Source: Acidobacteriota bacterium (lineage in GTDB: Bacteria > Acidobacteriota > Terriglobia > Acidiferrales > UBA7541). From it: 64,000 nucleotides of DNA. The translations under genes and the position numbers were made by a program. Location of the stretch: contig JABCZR010000015.1 of NCBI GenBank assembly GCA_013289585.1, positions 1-64,000 of the forward strand, given 5' to 3'. Numbering within the stretch: the first letter of the stretch is position 1; the number at the start of each line of letters is the position of its first letter. A model generated the notes under the pieces. It had not been told where the DNA came from, ran no database searches, and was given only the letters and a program-made list of their open reading frames with translations. Of the stretch, positions 1 through 7,237 are shown piece by piece.

Positions 1-178
1 AGAGAGCCGAAAGGACCCGCATCATGCGCTGGCGGGGAGGTGTGCTCAAACCCCCAGATCAGGAAAGAAAAAAACTCTTGCAAAGGCCGGCGTCGTTAGA
101 GATACGGCGTTAATAGGCTCTAGGTCAACGCGGTAGTGAAGCCACATACGGGGGCAACTTTCCGCCTGCCTGTCTTCG

Positions 179-1276
179 TCAGCTTATTGCCGCTACAACC
201 TCTCTCGACTTGATCTCATATTTGAAACCGTCCGGATCGAGGCAGTCGAGTCGACCGTCGGCCGTTTCCGCCTGGGGGTACATCAGAAACCCAATTGGTG
301 CGCCGTTCGATCCTGGTAGCGCCACATCGTGCGCGAAATTGTATGCCATCCAGTTCATCTCCCATGATCCGAATAACCGCAAACGGGCTTTTTTCACCAC
401 GTCGTCGTCCAAGGGAAGATTCCCCGGCGGTTCTTCCAACACTACTTTCCGTACATCCGCAGGATCAACGGGCACCCAGCCGAAGCCGCCCAGATATACC
501 TCCGCACGGCAATGCTGCGCCTTCGTCACGACCTCCGTCGAAGGGCCAAGGCTCTTATACCCCAGGTCTGACTTGGCGACCCTTATGCCGTACACGTCGC
601 GTGCCGGAAGACCCGCCGCACGCGCGAGCCCGGCAAACAGCGCATTCAGGTCGGCGCACTTGCCGCCCAAATCCTGGGTCTCCAGCATGAAGCGGATGTC
701 GCCGAGGCCGCAACCACGCGTCTTGGGGTTCCGAAATGTTTTCTCCACAATCCACTCGTAGATCAGGCGCGCCTTCTCGACATCTGTCTTCGCGCCACTC
801 GTGATCTCCGTCGCCGTTGTTTTCACGATGCCGTCGGTCGGCATCAGCTTCGTCGGCCGCAGAAAGTGCTCCAACTCGGCGCGATCTTCTTTCGTTGCCT
901 TACCAGGCACAGACAGGTCGACCATGATGTTCTTCGTCGTGATCCGGCTCGTGACCGTTAGGATTGGCTTGACGCCGGCCGGAAATTCCGCCGCGACGAT
1001 CCCAAGCGAGTCGGCCTTGCTCTCGATCATCTTCACGGAACCGCCCTCAGCGGTGAAGTTGTTCGCCAGTGTCTTCTGGAAAGGCGTTGGATTGAGGAGA
1101 GCGGCAGGCAGCCAAACGCGTGTCGCCCCGGAAGGCTTCAATACTTGGACGCGAGTCGTCACTTCGAATGTGCGCCACGCGTCTGGAGCTGCCCCCGCGA
1201 ACAGACGAACTGGCTTGGGAAACGCAATAGCTGCTGACACAAAACTTGCGGAGCGCAGAAAATCGCGACGTTTCAT
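179..1276 (-). CDS. Tat-exported transglutaminase-like protein
   Basis: A 365-aa protein starting with a twin-arginine signal (KRRDFLRSA followed by a hydrophobic stretch), so export in folded form is likely. The C-terminal half carries the transglutaminase-core pattern: a Cys in GGKCADLNALFAGLARAAG, a His in AQHCRAEVYL and an Asp in VPVDPADV, in the right order for a Cys-His-Asp triad. The family includes peptidases and amide-bond enzymes, so the substrate cannot be named. The roughly 130 N-terminal residues after the signal resemble the beta-rich domain often placed before bacterial transglutaminase cores. It stands alone, with no obvious operon partner. Family call is good; function is open. 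Confidence 0.8.
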   Translation of the reverse strand: MKRRDFLRSASFVSAAIAFPKPVRLFAGAAPDAWRTFEVTTRVQVLKPSGATRVWLPAALLNPTPFQKTLANNFTAEGGSVKMIESKADSLGIVAAEFPAGVKPILTVTSRITTKNIMVDLSVPGKATKEDRAELEHFLRPTKLMPTDGIVKTTATEITSGAKTDVEKARLIYEWIVEKTFRNPKTRGCGLGDIRFMLETQDLGGKCADLNALFAGLARAAGLPARDVYGIRVAKSDLGYKSLGPSTEVVTKAQHCRAEVYLGGFGWVPVDPADVRKVVLEEPPGNLPLDDDVVKKARLRLFGSWEMNWMAYNFAHDVALPGSNGAPIGFLMYPQAETADGRLDCLDPDGFKYEIKSREVVAAIS

Positions 1277-1406
1277 GAACTCACCTATTCAGCCAAAGTT
1301 TTCTCTTTTTTTGGCTTTCTGGCCAATCACAAAATACACTTGATTCCGCACCTACGCAACATGGCCCCTTTCAAACCTGACCGCTTTCAATGGCCTGGTA
1401 AGTCGT

Positions 1407-1919
1407 TTACCAGGCATTAGGTAGTCTGGATGCAGGAATTTCAGAGGGTGACGTAGGCTTAGGAGCTTCCCGCGCAACACAGCAATCCCGTCGAAGCTCA
1501 GGCGAGGGCGAATCTTGATGCTGAGGTAAGAGTGGCCGTGAGGGTTGTGATAACGGCGCTAGTGGGTTGCTAATGCCAACCACAGTAACTGTGACCTGAG
1601 GGTTGGGAATTTTACGTTCGAGTTTGTGGCGGACGAGGCTAGCCAAATCCATTGCTGACAAACAGGAAACTTTTACAACATGAACCGCTTGCAGAGTAAT
1701 GTTTCCTTTGCGATTGACAACGACTGTCTTGGTTAGCTCTGGGTGCTGCCAGACATCAACCTTAATCTGATCTCCGACGCCGATCCAATAGGTGTCCGCT
1801 GCTGCAATTGAGTGCTGTGATTCCTGTGCGCTCAGGGCTTCGCCGCAAGGGATGGCGCACATCAGGAGCGTTGCGGCGAACCAAACCCGAAAGGTCTTCG
1901 ATTCGAGAAATGCAGTCAT
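1407..1919 (-). CDS. polysaccharide export protein (Wza-type N-terminal domain), short
   Basis: A 170-aa protein with a signal peptide (about residues 1-31) followed by one Poly_export domain (DTYWIGVGDQIKVDVW, then VVVNRKGNITL and a VRHKLERKIPNPQVTV end). Family members are usually 200-400 aa and add SLBB domains that form the periplasmic ring of a capsule or EPS translocon. Here the domain is followed by about 50 residues of Pro/Ser-rich sequence and no SLBB domain. It may be a minimal form or the remnant of a longer gene. No Wzc or glycosyltransferase neighbour is present. A palindrome (GCCTGGTAA / TTACCAGGC) spans the stop codon. Confidence 0.7.
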   Translation of the reverse strand: MTAFLESKTFRVWFAATLLMCAIPCGEALSAQESQHSIAAADTYWIGVGDQIKVDVWQHPELTKTVVVNRKGNITLQAVHVVKVSCLSAMDLASLVRHKLERKIPNPQVTVTVVGISNPLAPLSQPSRPLLPQHQDSPSPELRRDCCVAREAPKPTSPSEIPASRLPNAW

Positions 1920-2260
1920 ATGGCGATGATACGCCTACACAAACAAAAAAATCGGTGGTCTCAATGGGTCGACGCAACACTCAAGTCGAACCCGACTTGC
2001 GTTGAAAAAAAAGACTAAATCGCACACCAGCGTTAGATCACCCGGGACGCTACCCCGGCTAGGTTTTGCCCCAGGGCGGCCAAACAGGTCACTTCGCCCG
2101 GCGAAGTATTGTCGAATAAACGCATTGGATGGTGTTGCATCGACCGGTTGAACTGGCACGCCTAACCGGAGAAGTGGATTTTGGCGGATCTGCACTTGGC
2201 CGGCAACCGCGTTAGTCAGGGACAGGAACCAGCATCCTATCAGGCGAACAGCTTCTAATC
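1920..2260. other. gene-poor intergenic stretch
   Basis: About 340 bases with no supported gene. The track lists an 86-aa minus-strand ORF (1935..2195), but it has no recognisable domain and atypical composition. A CCGGG/CCCGG hairpin lies near 2041-2060. No riboswitch consensus was recognised. Confidence 0.4.
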
Positions 2261-2641
2261 TCAGATGAAGTAGAAGAGCAGTCCCAGCGCCAGAAGCGTC
2301 ATCGGCCAGTAATACACGGGAATGTAGAAAAGCGTTCCGGCGACCGATACATCCCGCTCGGTGTCTTTGTCAAATAGACCGTGCATTCGTCCCGTCGCTA
2401 ACCACGGGCGCAATGCGTAGACCAGCGCCGCAGCGATCCAGAAACCGGCGAGCTTCGGCCATCCATGAAGTTCGTAGTATTTTGGGTCGTGAAACGTAAT
2501 TCGGGTTATCAAGTCCATAGCGAGCAGGCAGCAAAAAGTGATGAGAAAAATTAGAATGCCGCGCCCACGCCAAACGAGCAACATCGGGCCTCCGCGTGCC
2601 TGCTGCCATGGAGAAGGTATCATCCCTGAAGGCTGATCCAA
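2261..2641 (-). CDS. small membrane protein, unknown
   Basis: A 126-aa protein with three hydrophobic segments (about residues 28-46, 66-82 and 103-125) separated by short charged loops, so it is probably integral to the inner membrane with the C-terminus in or near the bilayer. No family was recognised. The start is uncertain: the ATG of MLLVWRGRG, about 19 codons in, would remove a poorly hydrophobic N-terminal stretch. It is isolated between two gene-poor regions and reads away from the histidine kinase. Confidence 0.6.
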   Translation of the reverse strand: MDQPSGMIPSPWQQARGGPMLLVWRGRGILIFLITFCCLLAMDLITRITFHDPKYYELHGWPKLAGFWIAAALVYALRPWLATGRMHGLFDKDTERDVSVAGTLFYIPVYYWPMTLLALGLLFYFI

Positions 2642-2696
2642 CTCGACGGTGAGCCGCAGAGAATCTCAACTCCTGGTAAGTCGCGTTACCGGACAA

Positions 2697-3129
2697 TGAG
2701 ATTCAAGTTTCCGATACGGCGTTAATCGTCGAAGTGACTTTTACGCCAGACTGAGTCCGGTCCAACTGGACTGCTCAATGTCCCCCGTTTATGCTTTCGC
2801 AATGGAGTCAACCCGTACTGTGGTCACTGCAAAGAATCTGGTGATCGGCGGCGGGGCATATTACCTGTCCTACAGGTTGACTGCGCCACTTGGCTTTGGA
2901 AAACTTACCGAAGGACTCACGTACCACGGTGACTTCAAGGAGCGGTCGTGATGCCACTAGTGATTCGCACCGGCGCTGACTTTGCCTTAACGGTGTAAAG
3001 CCGCAGATTAGCGCCTTTTCTCATTTTCCCAAGTAAATCGATCCTTTCTTGGTGAGTCTAAAGTACTTATGTGGTAGTACTGCTCGCCCATTCAGCTCCC
3101 AAGCCTAGGACTGCTAACCTGCCGCCCTC
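2697..3129. other. gene-poor intergenic stretch before the hybrid kinase
   Basis: About 430 bases upstream of the hybrid kinase. The only candidate is a 57-codon plus-strand ORF, listed separately. No clear promoter or terminator could be assigned. The upstream end holds an imperfect CCTGGTAAGTCG...TTACCGG palindrome (about 2672-2691) resembling one near 1393-1415. Confidence 0.4.
2778..2951 (+). CDS. possible small ORF, unknown
   Basis: An ORF of 57 codons, or 49 from a second in-frame ATG at 2802, too short for the supplied track. It contains a hydrophobic glycine-rich stretch (LVIGGGAYYLSYRL). No Shine-Dalgarno sequence is obvious and no family was recognised. It may be a remnant of a larger gene or a chance ORF. 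Confidence 0.15.
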   Translation: MSPVYAFAMESTRTVVTAKNLVIGGGAYYLSYRLTAPLGFGKLTEGLTYHGDFKERS

Positions 3130-5418
3130 ATGAGATTGACATTGCTGAGGGGCATGGCCTTCTTGAGCGGCTTCTTTCCGCAGGCACTGCCTACAAGTGT
3201 CACCAATCTGAGACTGCGCACCAAGCTCTTAGTGTCATTTGTGATGCTCTCCGCGGGACTTACCTGCGCGACGCTGCTGGTGGTGCGGCGAAGCGCGGAA
3301 GTGCAGATGCAACACCAGGTGGAACAGGATGCGCGCAACGCCACGCTGATGTTTCAAGTGATGGAACACCAGCACCAGATGGCCCTGAGCAAGACGGCGG
3401 ATTTACTGGCCTCGGTGGCGTATATGAGAAACGGGGACACCACGGCGATCGAGGATGCGAGTGCGGACCCGTGGAAATCAGATGACTGCAACATGCTGGC
3501 CCTGGCGGACAAGAAGGGCCATATCGTTTCCTTGCACTCGACTGGAAGCACATTCCCGACGGCGACCGCAGAGGTGATGCTTCGCCGCTCGCTGAGCAGC
3601 GGAAATAACACGGCATGGTGGATCAACGACAAGAATGCCTATCAGGTAGTGCTGCAGCGGTTTTACGATGGGTCGCCGATAAAAGGGAACCTGCTGGGTA
3701 CGGTGGTGGTGGGCAGATCCATGGACTCGCGGGCCGCCAGCGATCTGGGCCGAATTTCATCGAGCCAGATTCTCATCCGGTTTGGCAAAGAGGCGGTGGT
3801 GAGCACGCTTTCTCCGCTGCGGGAGCGAGAGGTACTGAACCAGCTCCAGGACGACCCCGGCGGGCAAGAGTTGTACATCGAGAAAGAGAAATTCTTCGTG
3901 AGTTCGGTGGACCTCAGTCCCGGTTCGCTCCCCACGACAAACCTGGTCATCCTCAAGTCGTACAAGGAGGCGGAAGCCTACCTGGCGGGGCTGAACCACC
4001 TGCTTCTCGGGCTTGGGCTGGTGGCGGTGCTGGCCGGAGGGACGCTGGTGTATTTGATCTCGGATACGTTTACGCGTCCACTGGCGGTGCTCCTGGAAGG
4101 AGTGCATGCGCTGCAAGAGGGCGACTTCGCGTACCCCATCGAAGCGCGTGGAGGAGATGAACTAGCGGAGGTGACGCGCGCGTTTGATGGCATGCGAGGG
4201 ACGCTGCAGCGAAACGAGGCACAGCGCGAGCAGCTGGAAGAACAGCTGCGGCAGGCGCAGAAGATGGAAGCGCTGGGACGGCTGGCAGGCGGAGTGGCAC
4301 ACGACTTCAACAATCTTCTGACGGTGATCAAGGGGCATGGCGAATTGCTAGTCGACCGGATGAAGCCAACGGACGTTTTTTACGGCAGCACGCGGCAGAT
4401 CATGAAAACGGCGGACCGGGCGGCTTCGCTAACGCGGCAACTGCTGGCGTTCAGCCGCATGCAGGTGCTGCAGCCGAAAATCCTCGACCTGAGCGCCCTG
4501 GTCGCGGACATGAGCAAAATGCTGCGGCGGCTGGTGCGCGAGGACATCGAATTCAGCTTCCGGCTGGGCGATTCGCTGGGGCGGGTGAAGGCGGACCCAG
4601 GACAGCTCGAGCAGGTACTGTTGAATCTAACGGTGAATGCGAGCGACGCCATGCCACACGGCGGGAAACTGACGATTGAGACGCAAAGAATGAAGGTGGA
4701 TGAAAAACACGCGCATGCGCGGCCGCCGCTGCGACCGGGCAAGTATGTGCAGCTGGTAGTTACGGACACCGGGCATGGAATGGACGCTGTAACCATGTCA
4801 CGGATCTTCGAGCCATTTTTTACGACCAAAGAACAGGGCAAAGGTACCGGGCTGGGTCTGGCCACGGTGTATGGCGTTGTAAGGCAGAGCGGCGGATTTA
4901 TCTGGGTGGAATCTTCGCCGGGGAAGGGCGCGCGGTTTGAGGTTTACCTGCCGCAAGCCGTCGGAAAAGAGGAAGAGGATTTGCGCGAGCGCGCGACGGG
5001 AAGCTCGAGGCGCGGAACGGAAACCATACTGGTCGTAGAAGACGAGGATGAGGTGCGATCGCTGGCGTGCGAGTTCCTGCAGATGTCCGGCTACAGCGTG
5101 CTGACAGCCAAGGACGGCGTGGAGGCACTGGAAGTTTCGAACCGGCTGGGTGGCTCGATTCAGCTGCTGCTGACGGACGTGGTGATGCCCAAGATGCATG
5201 GGACGGAGCTGGCAAAGAAGCTGAAAGCCGATTTCCCGAGCTTGAAGATTGTGTATATGTCCGGGTACCTGGAGCAGGACACCTGTAGCAGGGAGATTCT
5301 GGAGAAGGCATTCGTGCTGCAGAAACCATTTTCGCGCGACACGCTGATCCGGCAGATCGCCGAGGCGTTCGAAAGCAAGGTCCGAGACCGGGCGATGGCG
5401 GAAAAGGCGCTCGGCTAG
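3130..5418 (+). CDS. hybrid sensor histidine kinase with C-terminal receiver
   Basis: A 762-aa membrane sensor kinase. Order: cytoplasmic start, TM1 (about 33-52), a periplasmic sensor region of about 230 residues with Cache-like features, TM2 (about 288-310), HAMP (about 310-362), a short coiled coil, HisKA with the phospho-acceptor His391 (GGVAHDFNNLL), HATPase_c with N box (NASDAM), G1 (DTGHGM), F box (FEPFFTTK) and G2 (GKGTGLGL), then a receiver domain (about 631-750) with Asp683 in LLLTDVVMPK. The GGVAHDFNNLL form is typical of kinases carrying their own receiver. No separate output regulator is adjacent, so the phosphorelay target is unknown. Confidence 0.93.
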   Translation: MRLTLLRGMAFLSGFFPQALPTSVTNLRLRTKLLVSFVMLSAGLTCATLLVVRRSAEVQMQHQVEQDARNATLMFQVMEHQHQMALSKTADLLASVAYMRNGDTTAIEDASADPWKSDDCNMLALADKKGHIVSLHSTGSTFPTATAEVMLRRSLSSGNNTAWWINDKNAYQVVLQRFYDGSPIKGNLLGTVVVGRSMDSRAASDLGRISSSQILIRFGKEAVVSTLSPLREREVLNQLQDDPGGQELYIEKEKFFVSSVDLSPGSLPTTNLVILKSYKEAEAYLAGLNHLLLGLGLVAVLAGGTLVYLISDTFTRPLAVLLEGVHALQEGDFAYPIEARGGDELAEVTRAFDGMRGTLQRNEAQREQLEEQLRQAQKMEALGRLAGGVAHDFNNLLTVIKGHGELLVDRMKPTDVFYGSTRQIMKTADRAASLTRQLLAFSRMQVLQPKILDLSALVADMSKMLRRLVREDIEFSFRLGDSLGRVKADPGQLEQVLLNLTVNASDAMPHGGKLTIETQRMKVDEKHAHARPPLRPGKYVQLVVTDTGHGMDAVTMSRIFEPFFTTKEQGKGTGLGLATVYGVVRQSGGFIWVESSPGKGARFEVYLPQAVGKEEEDLRERATGSSRRGTETILVVEDEDEVRSLACEFLQMSGYSVLTAKDGVEALEVSNRLGGSIQLLLTDVVMPKMHGTELAKKLKADFPSLKIVYMSGYLEQDTCSREILEKAFVLQKPFSRDTLIRQIAEAFESKVRDRAMAEKALG

Positions 5419-5476
5419 CGGACACCCTACCCCGCCCGCAAAAAAACGTGCTTCAGCAATCAACGAGAAAGTTTGC

Positions 5477-5482
5477 TACAAT
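5477..5482 (+). promoter_or_regulatory. candidate -10 box (TACAAT) for the CADD-like gene
   Basis: TACAAT lies about 67 bases before the chosen start at 5549, with no convincing -35 box. A GCCGCCC/GGGCGGC hairpin (5506-5526) would lie in the 5' leader, just ahead of the GAGGAGAA ribosome-binding site, and could influence translation. Confidence 0.35.
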
Positions 5483-5548
5483 GCGCGACACCATTTTGGA
5501 TGGGTGCCGCCCGCAGATTGGGCGGCGCTGGTGCCGAGGAGAACGACC

Positions 5549-6223
5549 ATGGTTAACACGGAATTGCTGGCGCGGATCGATGAGGCAATTGCGGAGAAGA
5601 ATTTGCTGAAGCACCCGTTTTATCAGGATTGGCAGACGGGGAAGTTGAGACGGGAGGCGCTGCAGTTGTATGCGGCTCAGTACTACCGGCATGTGGAGGC
5701 GTTTCCCAAACACCTGAGGGTGCTGGCGGCGCGGACGGAAGGCCCGCTGCAGGGATTGATCCGGGAGAACCTGGCGGAGGAAGAGGACCCGGCAGGTTCG
5801 CATCCAAAGTTGTGGAGAGATTTTGCGGCGGCCGTGGGAGTGGGCGAGGATGATATTACCTGCTGCCCTTCCCTGCCGGGAACGCAGACGGTGGTGCAGA
5901 AATTCCGGGAGATTTGCGGGGACCGGCCGGTGGCGGAAGCAGTGGCGGCGCTCTATGCTTACGAGGCGCAGGTGCCGGAGATTGCCACGACAAAGATTGA
6001 TGGTTTGAAGAACTACTACGGGGTGACCAAGGCGGAAGGATTGGCGTACTTCACAGTGCATGAGGAAGCGGACAAGGTGCATCGCGCGGCGTGGCGCGGG
6101 TGGCTGGAAGAACATGCCAGCGGCGATGAGGAAGAGATTCTAAAGACCACGAATGAGGCGCTGGATGCGCTTTGGGGGGCGCTGGATGCGGTGCATTGTG
6201 AGAAGGCAGAGGTAATGAAGTAG
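5549..6223 (+). CDS. CADD-family di-metal oxygenase-like protein (PqqC/TenA fold)
   Basis: 224 aa from the ATG preceded by GAGGAGAA; the longer track ORF starts 15 codons upstream without a better site. The helical TenA/PqqC-like sequence resembles chlamydial CADD and Nitrosomonas relatives, which make p-aminobenzoate from a tyrosine of their own chain. Candidate metal ligands appear in order: Glu and His in LAEEEDPAGSH, Glu in AYEAQVPE, and His-x3-Asp-x2-His in VHEEADKVH. The tyrosine in LKHPFYQDW (Tyr25) sits where the sacrificial tyrosine is expected, and a lysine follows in TTKIDG. A folate role is a good inference but untested. A strong terminator follows the gene. Confidence 0.8.
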   Translation: MVNTELLARIDEAIAEKNLLKHPFYQDWQTGKLRREALQLYAAQYYRHVEAFPKHLRVLAARTEGPLQGLIRENLAEEEDPAGSHPKLWRDFAAAVGVGEDDITCCPSLPGTQTVVQKFREICGDRPVAEAVAALYAYEAQVPEIATTKIDGLKNYYGVTKAEGLAYFTVHEEADKVHRAAWRGWLEEHASGDEEEILKTTNEALDALWGALDAVHCEKAEVMK

Positions 6224-6285
6224 GGATGTAAAGAGGTAAAGAAAAAGAAAGAATCAGCACAGAGAGCACAGAGAAGAGTTCGGAG

Positions 6286-6321
6286 AGAGGCCCCCGATTG
6301 GATAGGGGGCCTCTTTCGTTT
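6286..6321 (+). terminator. intrinsic terminator after the CADD-like gene
   Basis: A perfect 10-bp stem (AGAGGCCCCC / GGGGGCCTCT) with a 9-base loop followed by TTCGTTT. It ends at the 3' end of the oppositely oriented PIN gene and separates the two units. Confidence 0.85.
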
Positions 6322-6745
6322 AGGAAAGCAAGTGGGGAGCAACGAGGTCGAGAAACTCACGAGAGGTGATGACCTTCGTTTGTTTCCAGAATCGCGGAAA
6401 GTGGCGCTGGTTCCCCGTTACCAGGTAATCTGCGCGGGCGGAGTCGGCGCATTCCAAGAAAATATTGTCATCCGGGTCTGAGGTGATCGAGAGACGCCGG
6501 ACGGGCCGAACCAGATGGGCGTGGCTATTGATGAGCTGAAGGAAGCGATGCCGCAAGCCTTTGCGAATTTGGAGTTCCGTCCGAGAAAGGACAGTCTTAT
6601 ATTCCGCGAGAACCGGAGCGGATACATACAGCCGTGCGGGCTTGGCCAGCGCCAAAAGGAGCACAGTGCGCTGCAAACCATCCGGCTTCAGGGCCGCGGA
6701 AACGAGGACGTTGGTGTCCAGAACCAGCCGGAGAGCGAGCATCAA
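6320..6745 (-). CDS. PIN-domain toxin of a putative toxin-antitoxin pair
   Basis: 141 aa, one PIN domain of the COG1569 type. Acidic residues expected to bind Mg2+/Mn2+ are visible: Asp in LVLDTNVLVS, Glu in LAEYKTVL, and Asp residues in TSDPDDNIFLECA and ARADYLVTG. PIN toxins are ribonucleases held inactive by the cognate antitoxin. The start overlaps the antitoxin stop by four bases (ATGA), the usual coupled arrangement. The RNA target cannot be read from the sequence. Confidence 0.85.
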   Translation of the reverse strand: MMLALRLVLDTNVLVSAALKPDGLQRTVLLLALAKPARLYVSAPVLAEYKTVLSRTELQIRKGLRHRFLQLINSHAHLVRPVRRLSITSDPDDNIFLECADSARADYLVTGNQRHFPRFWKQTKVITSREFLDLVAPHLLS

Positions 6746-7038
6746 CGACGTAGTTTCTTGGAACGCGCGGCCTTGATGATTCGATCGATTTGAGCGGAAG
6801 TGAGCGCGTCGGTTCCCTTGCGACGGGATTCCACGCCAATCGCTTGCAAAACCTTAGGTTCAGGTGAAGCGAGGCGGATGTAATCCCGAATACTGAGCAA
6901 GACGGCCCGGGGAGTGCCGCGTTTTTCAATCACCATCGATTGACGCTCTTGCTCGACACGACGAAGGAGTTCCGCAAAGTTAGAGCGCGCCTGGAGAGCG
7001 GAGACCACTATGCCGCGGATTGAATTGGTTTTCGTCAT
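6742..7038 (-). CDS. Phd/YefM-like antitoxin partner of the PIN toxin
   Basis: 98 aa from the ATG of MTKTNSIRG; the ten extra codons in the track ORF run into the likely promoter. The N-terminal half (VVSALQARSNFAELLRRVEQ, then VIEKRGTPRAVLLSI) matches the Phd/YefM fold, which binds DNA as a dimer; the C-terminal tail would wrap the toxin. It is the first gene of the pair. A GTTCGAAC palindrome just upstream overlaps the candidate -10 box, consistent with autoregulation. There is no Shine-Dalgarno sequence, so the transcript may be leaderless. Confidence 0.75.
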   Translation of the reverse strand: MTKTNSIRGIVVSALQARSNFAELLRRVEQERQSMVIEKRGTPRAVLLSIRDYIRLASPEPKVLQAIGVESRRKGTDALTSAQIDRIIKAARSKKLRR

Positions 7039-7045
7039 ATTTTTT

Positions 7046-7075
7046 AATGTACAGTTCGAACCATCCAAACGTACA
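7046..7075 (-). promoter_or_regulatory. candidate promoter/operator of the antitoxin-toxin operon
   Basis: On the minus strand TACATT lies seven bases before the antitoxin ATG. It overlaps the arm of a TGTAC...GTACA inverted repeat (7048-7052 and 7071-7075) whose interior holds the palindrome GTTCGAAC (7054-7061). Phd-type antitoxins commonly repress their own operon through such palindromes. Site identity is inferred from position only. Confidence 0.4.
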
Positions 7076-7135
7076 CCTACTGGAGACTCATGTCAATAGT
7101 TGGCCTTGGCAGGCTAGATGCGCTAACACACGGAA

Positions 7136-7156
7136 GGGCGCAGCTATGCTGCGCCC
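7136..7156. repeat. palindromic intergenic repeat, GGGCGCAGC family
   Basis: A perfect 9-bp inverted repeat, GGGCGCAGC-TAT-GCTGCGCCC, followed by CTAC. Near-identical palindromes occur at 26746-26765, and a related GTAGGGGCGC form is at 56331. This copy has no T-run on either strand, so it is not simply a terminator. Confidence 0.7.
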
Positions 7157-7170
7157 CTACAAAGGAATCG

Positions 7171-7205
7171 GGAGAAAAAAGAAAGGGCGGACTGAAGTCC
7201 GCCCC
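7171..7205 (-). terminator. pnp: intrinsic terminator of the rpsO-pnp operon
   Basis: On the minus strand a perfect 9-bp stem (GGGCGGACT / AGTCCGCCC, 2-base loop) is followed by TTTCTTTTTT, beginning about 33 bases after the pnp stop. It is a textbook rho-independent terminator. Confidence 0.9.
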
Positions 7206-7237
7206 ATAGCAATTCGTGTAATCACTGAATCGGATGG

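Noticed and set aside
1-178. Window start upstream of the transglutaminase stop
   Set aside because: No ORF, RNA or clear regulatory element could be supported in this short stretch.
1980-2110. Possible c-di-GMP (GEMM) riboswitch, prompted by GGGACGC and CCGGCTA words
   Set aside because: The required GGGACGCAAAGCC core and tetraloop receptor are not present in order.
1935-2195. 86-aa minus-strand ORF in the gap after the export protein
   Set aside because: No domain, no Shine-Dalgarno, and it reads through the promoter region of the next gene.
101-2726. GATACGGCGTTAAT occurring at 101 and 2713
   Set aside because: One 14-base exact match is within what chance gives over 64 kb; no other copies or structure.
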